This document shows, in pieces, positions 26,484 to 35,064 of a stretch of DNA of 64,000 bases. The translations under genes were made by a program, and so were the position numbers. This stretch comes from an uncultured Alphaproteobacteria bacterium (lineage in GTDB: Bacteria; Pseudomonadota; Alphaproteobacteria; Caulobacterales; Parvularculaceae). Under the pieces are notes generated by a model. It had not been told where the DNA came from. It worked only from the letters and a program-made list of their open reading frames with translations, and searched no databases. The first letter of the stretch is position 1; the number at the start of each line of letters is the position of its first letter. The stretch spans positions 1 to 64,000 of the forward strand of contig CADEDN010000006.1 of NCBI GenBank assembly GCA_902826095.1, given 5' to 3'.

Positions 26484-27605
26484 TCAAACATTGTGAGTCG
26501 GACGCGAATTGCGCCTTGCGATGCTTTTCTCATAGTCCGCGATTTGCGCTTCGCTGAATTTTCGCATATCCGCCCCTGCGGCGGCGGCCTTATGCCAGGC
26601 GACTGTTAGCCGCACGGCGTCGTCGACGGAAAGCGCGGGCCCCCAGCCAAGTAGCGTCTTTGCTTTCGTGCTGTCGAGGCGCAGGACGCTGGCTTCATGA
26701 GGACCTGTTTTCGCCTCGCCGAATTCGAATCTCGCGCCGCCAGGACCCCACGCCGCCTGGATGCAATCGGCGAGAGTTTCAACGGTCACAACGCCGTCCG
26801 GGTCCGGCCCGAAATTCCAGCCTTCCGCAAAAGCGCGGTCGCGACTGATCAGGCGCGCGCCAAGCAAGAGGTAGCCATAGACAGGTTCAAGCACATGTTG
26901 CCAGGGGCGAATGCTCGCGGGGTTTCGTATCACGACTTTCGCCCCGCCGAGCGCGGCCTTCATGATGTCAGGAATCAGCCGGTCCTGAGACCAATCACCG
27001 CCGCCGAAAACATTGCCGGCCCGCGCGCTCGCGAGCAGCGGACTATCGGGACTTGAGAAAAAGGAGCGCCGATAAGCGCTCACCAGAAGCTCCGTACACC
27101 CTTTTGAAGAGCTGTACGGGTCGGCGCCTCCCATGGGGTCATTTTCACGATAGCCCCACACCCACTCCCGATTTTCGTAACATTTGTCGCTCGTGATGAC
27201 GAGCGCGCCTTTGAGGGACGGCATGCGCCGCGCCGCGTCAAGGACAGCCGCCGTGCCGACGACATTGGTGAGATAGGTGTCGAGCGGCTCCTCGTACGAT
27301 TTTCGCACCAGGGCCTGCGCCGCCATATGCACGACGAGTTCCGCGTCAATATCCTTCACCAGATCGGCGAACGCAGTCGGCTGACGGATGTCGCCGATGC
27401 GATGATCGACAATCCTTGCAAGCTTGGCCGCCTCAAAAAAACCGCGCGGATCGTCGGGCGGCAACGCGACGCCGGTCACCTCTGCGCCAAGACGCTTCAG
27501 CCACAACGCGGCCCATCCGCCCTTAAACCCGGTGTGACCGGTCAGCAGCACACGGCGGCCCGAAAACGCGTCGCGTAAATACGAGATTGGGTCGGCCGCC
27601 GTCAT
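26484..27605 (-). CDS. rfbG: CDP-glucose 4,6-dehydratase
   Basis: 373 residues. It opens with GRRVLLTGHTGFKGGWAALW, the signature of CDP-glucose 4,6-dehydratases, and has the catalytic YSSSK in DPYSSSKGCTELLVSAY. The ALVRKSYEEPLDTYLTN-type segment and the VLEPVYGYLLL region also fit. It converts CDP-D-glucose to CDP-4-keto-6-deoxy-D-glucose, the branch point for CDP-dideoxysugars. The gene is 37 bases after rfbF and 16 bases before the dehydratase. Confidence 0.96.
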   Translation of the reverse strand: MTAADPISYLRDAFSGRRVLLTGHTGFKGGWAALWLKRLGAEVTGVALPPDDPRGFFEAAKLARIVDHRIGDIRQPTAFADLVKDIDAELVVHMAAQALVRKSYEEPLDTYLTNVVGTAAVLDAARRMPSLKGALVITSDKCYENREWVWGYRENDPMGGADPYSSSKGCTELLVSAYRRSFFSSPDSPLLASARAGNVFGGGDWSQDRLIPDIMKAALGGAKVVIRNPASIRPWQHVLEPVYGYLLLGARLISRDRAFAEGWNFGPDPDGVVTVETLADCIQAAWGPGGARFEFGEAKTGPHEASVLRLDSTKAKTLLGWGPALSVDDAVRLTVAWHKAAAAGADMRKFSEAQIADYEKSIARRNSRPTHNV

Positions 27606-27642
27606 GTCGCGCGCTTTCTCCGCCGGGCGTCAAAGTCTTTGT

Positions 27643-28437
27643 TCATGGCGACATCGTTGACGGCGCGCGGTCGAAGATTTGCCAGGGCGGCGTTCCTTCC
27701 TCGCACAAGCGATTTAGGTATTCGCGATCCCTGATCGTATCCATCGGGTGCCAGAACCCCGGGTGCTTGAATGCGCGCAACTCGCCAGCGCGCGCGATAT
27801 TGACAAGCGGGGAGTGCTCAAGCGGCTCCGCGTCGCCCGGAATGAAGTCGAGAACGCCCGGCTCAAAGACGAAAAAGCCGCCATTGATCCATGCTTCGTG
27901 CTTCTGAACCTTTTCCGCGAATTCAACGACCTTGTCGCCTTCGAGCTGCAAGCTTCCAAAGCGCGCCGGCGGCTGCACAGCGGTGACAGTCGCGAGTTTG
28001 CCGTGCGATCGGTGGAACTGAAGCAGCTTCTCGATGTCGATATTGCCGACGCCGTCCGAGTAGGTGACCATGAAGGTCTCGTTCTTGAGCCACTCTCTCA
28101 GCCGCAAAAGGCGCCCGCCGGTCATTGTCTTTTCGCCGGTGTCGACGACGCTGACCCTCCAATTCGCGGCCTCGCTCGGCGCGAATGTCATCTGCCCGTC
28201 GCGCAGGGAAACCGTGAAATCCTTGCTCAAGAGGTGGATGTCGCGGAAGTATTGCTTGATCAGCATCGACTTGTAGCCGCATGCGATGACGAAGTCGCTA
28301 AACCCCCATCGGCTGTAAACATCCATGACATGCAGCATGATGGGCCGCTGTCCGACTTCGACCATCGGCTTCGGAATCCGGACGGTTTCTTCCGCGAGCC
28401 TCGAACCTAGGCCGCCGGCCAGCAACACGACTTGCAT
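27643..28437 (-). CDS. rfbF: Glucose-1-phosphate cytidylyltransferase
   Basis: 264 residues. The N terminus VVLLAGGLGSRLAEET is the nucleotide-binding loop of the RfbF group, and KPMVEVG, GYKSMLIKQYF and TYSDGVGNIDI follow as expected. It makes CDP-D-glucose from CTP and glucose-1-phosphate and commits carbon to the operon product. It is the first gene of the seven-gene minus-strand unit. The 217 bases before it separate it from a divergently read membrane glycosyltransferase gene and must hold both promoters. Confidence 0.97.
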   Translation of the reverse strand: MQVVLLAGGLGSRLAEETVRIPKPMVEVGQRPIMLHVMDVYSRWGFSDFVIACGYKSMLIKQYFRDIHLLSKDFTVSLRDGQMTFAPSEAANWRVSVVDTGEKTMTGGRLLRLREWLKNETFMVTYSDGVGNIDIEKLLQFHRSHGKLATVTAVQPPARFGSLQLEGDKVVEFAEKVQKHEAWINGGFFVFEPGVLDFIPGDAEPLEHSPLVNIARAGELRAFKHPGFWHPMDTIRDREYLNRLCEEGTPPWQIFDRAPSTMSP

Positions 28438-28654
28438 CTCTCACCCCGCGGTCCGCGCGCCGCTAGCTTCAAGACGCGCCGACGATTGGACATTGAAGTA
28501 TAGAGGCAATTAATTCAAGCTGTTGGGATGAGGTCGCTGTATGGAATCGTCCTTAACGAAGGCTGGGTCGCGACGCGCGAGCTTGTTTCGCTCTCCAGTG
28601 TGGACGACGGTTTGCAGCAAATAATTCCGCCATCTTGCGGCGAGGGGAGGCTTT

Positions 28655-30310
28655 GTGAATTCGGCAACCAAACAGGCGTCGGAAATCGGCGCCGGTCGTC
28701 GGCGCCTGGGTCTTGTCTCGATTATTCTCCTGTTCGGCGTAATTTTGGTCGGCGTGTTCGCGCGGTTGATGAATTATGAGTTGCGGCGTGACGAGGAACT
28801 TTATGTTCCGCCCGCCGTTTTGCTCGGCGAGGGCCGCCTTTACGAGGATTTTTTCTATAATCACGTTCCCGGATCCGCCTGGATTTTTCAGGCGTTTCAT
28901 TCAATTTTCGGCGCCGGCGGCCTGCTTTTTTCCGCACGCATGGCGGTATTCTTTGCGTGGATCGCGTTTGCGGCGGCGCTAGTTTTTTTCACCTGGAGGC
29001 TGACGCGGTCGGTCGCGGCGACTGTCGCGCTCGCCGTTCTTGTTCTCGCCAATGAACAGCTCTTGAGCGTCGTCGGATCGACGGCGACGAACAATTTCAT
29101 GACCCTGCCATTGGCTTATTCGGGAATCTGCCTTTTCATACTCGGCGTTCGGGGCGAGAGCGTGTTTCGGAATATCGAGCGCGCCGATGGTGCGCGGCCA
29201 GACAAGGCGCCCGTGTTCGCTGCAGGCGCCTGCCTCGCCGCCGCGCTCTCAATCAAGGTGAGCGCAATCGCGTTTGTCGCCCCCGTCGCGGCCGCCGCGC
29301 TTTTCTTGCCGGCGGGCATGCCTCTAATACGGCGCGCTGCGTCGGTTTTGGCGCCCTTCGCGCTTGGGGGCGTTCTGGCGGCGCTGCCAGTGCTCATGAC
29401 ATATTTCAGAGCGCCGGAACTTTTTGTCGCCCATGTCGTCCAATATCACACCGGACCTCATGTCGATTATTGGGCGAGCGGGCCTGCTGGTGAAGACGAT
29501 GTCGCCATCGGGGTCGGCGCGAAAGCGCTGCTTGCTCATCAGATCTGGCTTTCCGGCGCGAACTTGCTGCTGAACGTGGCGATGGCGAGCGTCATCGCCT
29601 GGCTTGCCGCCTCGGAGCCGCGCTTTCGCTGGCTAAAGCGCCTGGACGGCGGCGCCATTCTGGCGCTCGCGACGCTTTTCGTCGTCGGCTGCTTCAGCTT
29701 TGCGCCAACGCCTTCCTTCCCACAGTATTTCGCTCCGACGATCGCTGTGGTTCCAATTGTCATCGCGCTTTTTTACCGGCGTTTGCCGAATGAACGGCGT
29801 GGCGCGGCCAATGTCGTCCTTTGTATTCTCGCGTTTTTTGCGCTGATAGCGGGAGCGCCGCGACTCGTGCAGCACCTGCCGAAACTCGCCGTCCCGTCAG
29901 CATGGACGGTCGCGAAAATCCATCAAGACGGGGCGCGGATCCAGGATGCGATGTTGAAATCCGGCGTTGAAGGGAATGTCGCGACTTTGTTGCCAATCTA
30001 TCCGCTGGAAGCGGGCTTGGGCGTTTACCCGGAATTGGCGACGGGTCAATTCGCTTACCGCACTGCTGATTTGACCTCGCCGGCGCTCCTGAAATTCTAC
30101 AGGACCACTTCGCCGTCGATGGTTCGGTCCATGTTTGAAGTCGACCCGCCTGCGGCTTTGCTGCTTGGTTTTGAACCTGAGCTTGAAGCGCCAATGCTGG
30201 AATTCGCCATTGCGCACCGTTACAGCCGCATTGGGGAATTCTCGATCAAGAACCGATATGGCGAGGCGTTCCTTTGGGTCCGCCCAACGGCGCGGAAGGC
30301 AGCGTCTTAA
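28655..30310 (+). CDS. GT39/ArnT-like integral membrane glycosyltransferase
   Basis: 551 residues from GTG 28655, which has GAGGGGAGG immediately upstream. About eleven membrane segments are visible. The first periplasmic loop carries YELRRDEELYVPP, with the acidic D-E pair and YEDFFYNHVPG that are typical of polyprenyl-phosphate-sugar-dependent transferases (ArnT, GT39, GT83). These enzymes move a sugar from a lipid carrier to an acceptor on the periplasmic side. It lies divergent from the CDP-sugar/GtrAB operon, so it may use the lipid-linked sugar that operon produces. The acceptor is unknown. Confidence 0.8.
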   Translation: MNSATKQASEIGAGRRRLGLVSIILLFGVILVGVFARLMNYELRRDEELYVPPAVLLGEGRLYEDFFYNHVPGSAWIFQAFHSIFGAGGLLFSARMAVFFAWIAFAAALVFFTWRLTRSVAATVALAVLVLANEQLLSVVGSTATNNFMTLPLAYSGICLFILGVRGESVFRNIERADGARPDKAPVFAAGACLAAALSIKVSAIAFVAPVAAAALFLPAGMPLIRRAASVLAPFALGGVLAALPVLMTYFRAPELFVAHVVQYHTGPHVDYWASGPAGEDDVAIGVGAKALLAHQIWLSGANLLLNVAMASVIAWLAASEPRFRWLKRLDGGAILALATLFVVGCFSFAPTPSFPQYFAPTIAVVPIVIALFYRRLPNERRGAANVVLCILAFFALIAGAPRLVQHLPKLAVPSAWTVAKIHQDGARIQDAMLKSGVEGNVATLLPIYPLEAGLGVYPELATGQFAYRTADLTSPALLKFYRTTSPSMVRSMFEVDPPAALLLGFEPELEAPMLEFAIAHRYSRIGEFSIKNRYGEAFLWVRPTARKAAS

Positions 30311-30617
30311 GGCCGCGGCCCCGGGGATTGGGCGGGCCCCAAGGTAGTTGGCGGCGTGGGCGCCCGCAATGGGGGAATTCAGATATCCGCGCGGCCGCCC
30401 CCAACGTCGTTGATGTGCTCCTTGACCAAAATCGCCCAGTGTGGGCCTCGTCACCTTGCATTTGGCGGGTCTTGCTGCGCATTAATATGACTTGGCGGGG
30501 TCGCCCGTCTTCCGCTTTGGGTCGCCTTGATGACGGGGGCGCGGTCGGCGTTGTTTGCTCGGACCGCAGGAATTTGGGGATGCAATCGTGGGTCGAGGGT
30601 TTGGTTTTGATGGCGAA
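30311..30617. other. 307-base non-coding stretch before the Wzc-like gene
   Basis: It begins right after the membrane transferase stop with the perfect palindrome GGCCGCGGCC (30311-30320) and further G/C runs that could form an RNA hairpin, though no T run follows. The remainder shows no convincing open frame or repeat. It presumably carries the promoter of the Wzc-like gene. Confidence 0.5.
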
Positions 30618-32717
30618 ATGCGCCCAGAAACGCCGATCGCCTATATGGACGATCGCGCGGGCCTTGCGGATATTCAGGCCGTCATTCGACGCCGCCAACT
30701 AACGTTTTCCGCGACCTTCCTGCTGACGCTTGCGCTCGCGGCGGGGATAGTCTTCTTGTTGCCCGCGACTTTCACTTCAAAGTCGGTCGTCCTTGTGCCG
30801 TCGATGTTCCAGTATGACGATCCGACGACCGTGCCGACGCGGGTCAATTCGGAGGATGAAGTCCGCATCGCGACAACCGTCGAACTCTTGAAATCGCCGC
30901 GCGTCGCCGAGCAGCTTGCGCTCGTGCTGACACAGGAACTCGGCCACGCCGACTCCGCCCCTCGCAACCACGCTGGAGACCTTCGACCCGGCGGCGATGG
31001 ACCCACTTTGGCGTCGGCGACCGGTGGCGCAGCTGATGGCCCGACGCTCAGCCAGTTGAACCAGCAGATCAAGTTTGACGACATCAGCTTGCGTCTCGCT
31101 GGAAAGAAGATCCAGGACCAATCTTCGATCAGGCGCGTTGAGGGCTCCCGGTTGATCGAAATTTCGGCCACCGCGCGCACTGCGGGCCTCGCCGCCAAGA
31201 TCGCGAACGGCCTTCCCGAGACTTACGCCGAAATGCGCCGGCAGGAGTTGAAGCGCAGCCAGGCGAAAAAAGTCGAGCGGTTACAGGAGCAAGTGAAGCA
31301 GGCTGAGATTAGCGTATACAATGCGAACCTGGCGGTCGCCAAATATATGCGCGACAAGAATATGCTTGGGCCGCAGGCCGCCCAGGCCGTTCAAGGACGA
31401 GTATCGGCGCTTGAAGGCGCGATCGCCAATTCCCAGGCCGAAAGCGCGTCGCGCCGTGTCAATCAATTGCTAGATGAGCAAAAAGCGATGCAGGCGCGGC
31501 TCGCCGAGCTGTCGGTCAATTACGGCCCCGGATATCCCGAAATCGTCGGATTGCAACAACAGCTCGCCGAGCTAAGCATCGAGATCGAAAATGAGCGCCT
31601 GCTCGCTGGCGGCGGCGCGCAGGCGCGTCGGGACGAAATTGATGCGACGGCGGCGGCGTTGCAGCAGGAAGTGCGCACTATGCGCCGCAAGCATTTTGAA
31701 GACCTGGAAGCGAACGCTGGGCTGCAAGAACTTGAGCGCGATGCGAACGCCGCTTCGGAACTGCTCGACTTATTGTTGCAGCGCCTTAGCCGTGCAGAAA
31801 GTGAAGCGTCTTCGGACGCCGCAAGCGTTGAATTCGTCACGCGGGCTGTTGAATCCGACGAAGTCAATCGCGGAGCCATCCTGAAAAAGCTTGGCGTCGG
31901 GTTGCTCGGGGCCTGGTTCCTCGCAATGCTTGCCGCCTTCGCGGCGGAGGGCCTCGACAATAAGGTTCGATCTGCGGATCAGGTTCGTGCGTTTCTGCGC
32001 GCGCCGACCCTCGCGATGGTGCCGAGAGTCAACCCGCGCAAGCTAGGACCGAATACGCTTCAGGCCTATCTCGACAAGAATCCCTCTTCGGACTTCGCCG
32101 AGTCGATTCGGAACCTTTACCTCGAATTGATGTCGCAGGCGCCGACGCAGCGTCAGCGCGTTGTCGTTATCACCTCGGTGAAGGGTGGTGACGGAAAGTC
32201 GACGATCGCCAACGGGCTGGCGGCGGTCGCCGAGGCGTTTTCCGTCTCCGCGAAAGTCATGGAATTCGATCGGCGCTTTGAATTCGGGCCGGCGAAAATG
32301 AAGGCCGCCGGGGTTGAACTTGACGTTTCGGCCCGCAATCAAGACGAAAATACGTCCGGTAAAGACAACCTGCCCGTGCAGAAATCTCGCGTGCGTCCAA
32401 TCGAGGAGCCGCGGTGGTCAGCCGAATCTTCGCCTTTGCTACCGGCCCAGCTTTCGGAGCTTCATGACTTATGGGGCTTGGTCATCATCGAAGCGCCGCC
32501 CATCCTCAAATCCCGCGACGCCAAGGCCCTCGCCGCGAACGCCACGGACGTCATTGTCGTCATGGAATGGGGTGGCGTCAGCCCGGGCGCGCTCAAGGCG
32601 ATCCGCAAGGCTTTCGGCCGGGTGGATGTCTCGGCGGTCATCAATCGTGTGAACATGAAGGCGCATGCCCGTCTCGGGTATGGCGATACGATCGACTACG
32701 CGGCGAAATACGCCTGA
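30618..32717 (+). CDS. Wzc/GumC-like chain-length regulator with degenerate ATPase domain
   Basis: 699 residues from ATG 30618 (ATG 30645 or TTG 30555 are possible). Wzz topology is clear: a membrane helix near residues 31-51, a long periplasmic coiled coil, and a second helix in LGVGLLGAWFLAMLAAF. The cytoplasmic end resembles a BY-kinase: Walker A SVKGGDGKST (K527), an A-prime-like MEFDRRF (D551), and Walker B as VIIEAPP with Glu625 where Asp is usual. The tail has only Y688, Y694 and Y698. It likely controls polymer length and export with the Wza-like protein; kinase activity is doubtful. Confidence 0.82.
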   Translation: MRPETPIAYMDDRAGLADIQAVIRRRQLTFSATFLLTLALAAGIVFLLPATFTSKSVVLVPSMFQYDDPTTVPTRVNSEDEVRIATTVELLKSPRVAEQLALVLTQELGHADSAPRNHAGDLRPGGDGPTLASATGGAADGPTLSQLNQQIKFDDISLRLAGKKIQDQSSIRRVEGSRLIEISATARTAGLAAKIANGLPETYAEMRRQELKRSQAKKVERLQEQVKQAEISVYNANLAVAKYMRDKNMLGPQAAQAVQGRVSALEGAIANSQAESASRRVNQLLDEQKAMQARLAELSVNYGPGYPEIVGLQQQLAELSIEIENERLLAGGGAQARRDEIDATAAALQQEVRTMRRKHFEDLEANAGLQELERDANAASELLDLLLQRLSRAESEASSDAASVEFVTRAVESDEVNRGAILKKLGVGLLGAWFLAMLAAFAAEGLDNKVRSADQVRAFLRAPTLAMVPRVNPRKLGPNTLQAYLDKNPSSDFAESIRNLYLELMSQAPTQRQRVVVITSVKGGDGKSTIANGLAAVAEAFSVSAKVMEFDRRFEFGPAKMKAAGVELDVSARNQDENTSGKDNLPVQKSRVRPIEEPRWSAESSPLLPAQLSELHDLWGLVIIEAPPILKSRDAKALAANATDVIVVMEWGGVSPGALKAIRKAFGRVDVSAVINRVNMKAHARLGYGDTIDYAAKYA

Positions 32718-32744
32718 TCGTCGCGATTATCATGGCACACTGCC

Positions 32745-32790
32745 CCTCGGCGGTTCGCACGCCGAGGCGTTAAGGAACAGTTAACGCCTC
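32745..32790. promoter_or_regulatory. Two overlapping, mutually exclusive hairpins
   Basis: CCTCGGCG (32745-32752) pairs with CGCCGAGG (32760-32767). The last four bases of that arm also start a second perfect 10-base stem, GAGGCGTTAA (32764-32773) with TTAACGCCTC (32781-32790). Only one of the two can form at a time. They lie 38 bases before the SPOR-protein start and could act as a terminator/antiterminator pair, although no long T run follows. Confidence 0.55.
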
Positions 32791-32827
32791 CCGACTAGCT
32801 GTCCCTTATCGCCAAGGGAGACAATTC

Positions 32828-33718
32828 GTGGCTTCAACGCTAAATTCGCCCGTGCGCCTGTTTTTTGCAGCCGACCGCGGTTTGGCCGTGGCGCTTTGCC
32901 TGATCGCCGGAGCGGCGATCTCCACGCCAGCAAGTGCGAATGAAGGCGAAGGTTGCGCCGGCCGACTGAATTTTGACGACGTCGAAATCGGGCTTGTCGT
33001 CGACGATATCGCTCGCCGGACCGGCAAGAGATTCATCATCGACCCGCGGGTTGTAGGGAGAATCACGATCTCTTCGCCCGCAGAAGGCGGGCTGTGCGCT
33101 GAAGACGCTCTGGATCTGTTCTTAGCGGCCCTGCCGGCGAACGGATTCAAGGCGACGCCGGTAATGCAGGACGCCTTCAGGATATCGCCGGCGGAAGCGG
33201 CTTCGGGGCCCGGGTCCGCCGCCGCGCGCGCATCGATCCTCGAACCGGCCTCTGGCGCCGGTGAAATGCGCCTTGTCCCTCCCTCCGACCCCGCCGACGA
33301 TCGGTCCGCAGTCCTCGAACAAGACCCCATTGTGCTTGCCGCCGCGTCCGCCAGCGGCCCTCCGCGCCGGCCGACAAACGCATCAATCCCGTCAAGTAAG
33401 AGCGCAATACAGCCTTTCGAAATGGAGAGCGTCTTTTACGGCGCACATCTCGCTTCTTATCGGGGCGAAGCGGCGGCGATCGCTGGTTGGAACGAATTGC
33501 TCGCAGAGCATCCTTTGGAGCTCGATGCGCTCTCGCCGCGGCTCGCAAATTTTGACGACCCGGCGCGCGGGGCGTTTAAACGCGTGATTGCGGGGCCGTT
33601 TTCATCGAAAGACGACGCCAGCACATTTTGCGGAAAGTTGAAGGCGACGGGCGCTTACTGCGCCGTGATGCCATTCGCGGGACGGCCGCTTGATGACGCC
33701 TCGCCGTCCGGCGAGTGA
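32828..33718 (+). CDS. Secretin N0-like / SPOR two-domain periplasmic protein
   Basis: 296 residues from GTG 32828. A signal peptide ends near STPASA (residue 37). Residues 45-120 resemble the N0/STN domain of secretins (VVDDIARRTGKRFIIDPRVVG and NGFKATPVMQDAFRI). A Pro/Ser/Ala-rich linker follows, and residues about 203-288 form a SPOR domain (YGAHLASYRGEAAA, VIAGPFSSKDDA, AYCAVMPF). SPOR domains bind denuded peptidoglycan; N0 domains mediate contacts in secretins and TonB receptors. There is no secretin barrel. It may anchor the export machinery to the cell wall at division sites; this is inference from domains and from its position after the Wzc-like gene. Confidence 0.75.
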   Translation: MASTLNSPVRLFFAADRGLAVALCLIAGAAISTPASANEGEGCAGRLNFDDVEIGLVVDDIARRTGKRFIIDPRVVGRITISSPAEGGLCAEDALDLFLAALPANGFKATPVMQDAFRISPAEAASGPGSAAARASILEPASGAGEMRLVPPSDPADDRSAVLEQDPIVLAAASASGPPRRPTNASIPSSKSAIQPFEMESVFYGAHLASYRGEAAAIAGWNELLAEHPLELDALSPRLANFDDPARGAFKRVIAGPFSSKDDASTFCGKLKATGAYCAVMPFAGRPLDDASPSGE

Positions 33719-33845
33719 TCTAGAAATTCGCGGGCCGCAAATCTCGCCGCTCGTTGCGCAATGGCCGGCGTGTCTCCGCCCAACCGAATTATATCGAGTT
33801 TTTATGTGGCCCTCAACGGGCATCCGCCGCTATTGCGAATTGTGA

Positions 33846-33875
33846 GCGGCGTCATCCTCAAGCTTTTGACGCCGC
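33846..33875. terminator. Hairpin between convergent genes
   Basis: GCGGCGTCA (33846-33854) and TGACGCCGC (33867-33875) form a perfect nine-base stem with a 12-base loop, located between the convergent SPOR and GT4 genes. No downstream T run is present on either strand, so termination here would be weak or Rho-assisted. Confidence 0.45.
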
Positions 33876-33942
33876 CCGCCGCCTGCAACAACCCGTCAGT
33901 AAATTGCATTTTATACGAATGATATTTCGCGATAAGGGCGCG

Positions 33943-35064
33943 CTATCGCTGATGTCTCGATCGTTCCGCGATCGCTTCGCTGATGAGGTCGTCCCACTGC
34001 GCGGCAATCGCGGCTGGCGCGAATTTTTCAGCGCGAGCAAGCCCACGTTCTGAACAAAGTCGGCGGAGTCCTTCATCCTGCATCATCTGCGCCAAAGCGC
34101 GGGAAAGGCTCTCGGGGTCGTCTTTCGCCGCGAGGAGTCCGCAGGCGCCGTCTTCGAGAATCTCTTTCGGACCAAAATCGCAATCGACGGCGACGACAGG
34201 TATGCCGACGGAGAGCGCTTCAACAAGGACGTTCGGCCAGCCTTCATAATCGGAGCTCAAGACGACAATGTCGGCGCTTTCGGCCCATTGTCCCGGCGAA
34301 TTCGTCAGTCCTGGCAGGGCGATGCGCTCGCGAAGGCCAAGCGCGTCGCGTTGCTGCTCAAGCTGCTTGCGCAGTTCGCCCTCGCCCCAGATTACAAGAC
34401 GCCATTGGGGAAACTCAGGCGCGATGCGTGCGAAGGCGTCGATCAGCCTGTCAAAGCGCTTTTGTGCGGTCAGGCGGCCGACCGCTGCGAGCACGCCGAC
34501 GCCAAACTTTGTGTTCCGCAGGGAGAGCGGCGCGACTGGGTTCGGAATGATCCGCGTCCTCGGGCGCTGGAGTTTCGGGTAATAGCTTGCCGCGCGCTCG
34601 GTCATCGTCACAAAGGAATATGCGTGCGGAAATGCGACCGCGCGCGCAAGGTTCCAGAATCGGTCGAAACGCTGTTCGGCAGGATTATTTCGCTCAGAAA
34701 TGATCACCGGGACGCGCGCGCCGGCGGCTGCGGCAATCGCCATGATATTCGTTTTTGTCAGAAAACTGATGACGACGTCGGGCCTCACTCGACGATACAG
34801 CAGGCGGAGCGCCCGGATGCGGACGGCCGTGCGCAAGATCGCCCGCCATTTCGGCGAGGAGACTGGTGGGAGGTCGAGCCGATGCAGCGCGATTCGGCGG
34901 TCAATGGCGTAAAACGGTTTCATTGCTGCAGGTTCGAATGTTGCGATATCGACGCGTCGACCTTTGCTCGCCCAATGATTGGCCAGAATCGAAACGACGC
35001 GTTCGGCGCCGCCCGCGCTCAGCGTCGGAAGGACGAAGAGAATGTGCGGCGAAGTTTCAATCAT
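33943..35064 (-). CDS. GT4 glycosyltransferase
   Basis: 373 residues of GT-B fold. The N-terminal acceptor domain starts with LFVLPTLSAGGAERVV. The C-terminal donor domain has AAVGRLTAQKRFDRLIDAF, VIWGEGELRKQL and the E-x7-E segment in SDYEGWPNVLVEALSVGIPVV. It resembles PglH/AmsD-type retaining transferases that extend lipid-linked repeat units in the cytoplasm. Its start overlaps the end of the flippase gene by eight bases, so the two are translated together. Sugar specificity cannot be read. Confidence 0.93.
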   Translation of the reverse strand: MIETSPHILFVLPTLSAGGAERVVSILANHWASKGRRVDIATFEPAAMKPFYAIDRRIALHRLDLPPVSSPKWRAILRTAVRIRALRLLYRRVRPDVVISFLTKTNIMAIAAAAGARVPVIISERNNPAEQRFDRFWNLARAVAFPHAYSFVTMTERAASYYPKLQRPRTRIIPNPVAPLSLRNTKFGVGVLAAVGRLTAQKRFDRLIDAFARIAPEFPQWRLVIWGEGELRKQLEQQRDALGLRERIALPGLTNSPGQWAESADIVVLSSDYEGWPNVLVEALSVGIPVVAVDCDFGPKEILEDGACGLLAAKDDPESLSRALAQMMQDEGLRRLCSERGLARAEKFAPAAIAAQWDDLISEAIAERSRHQR

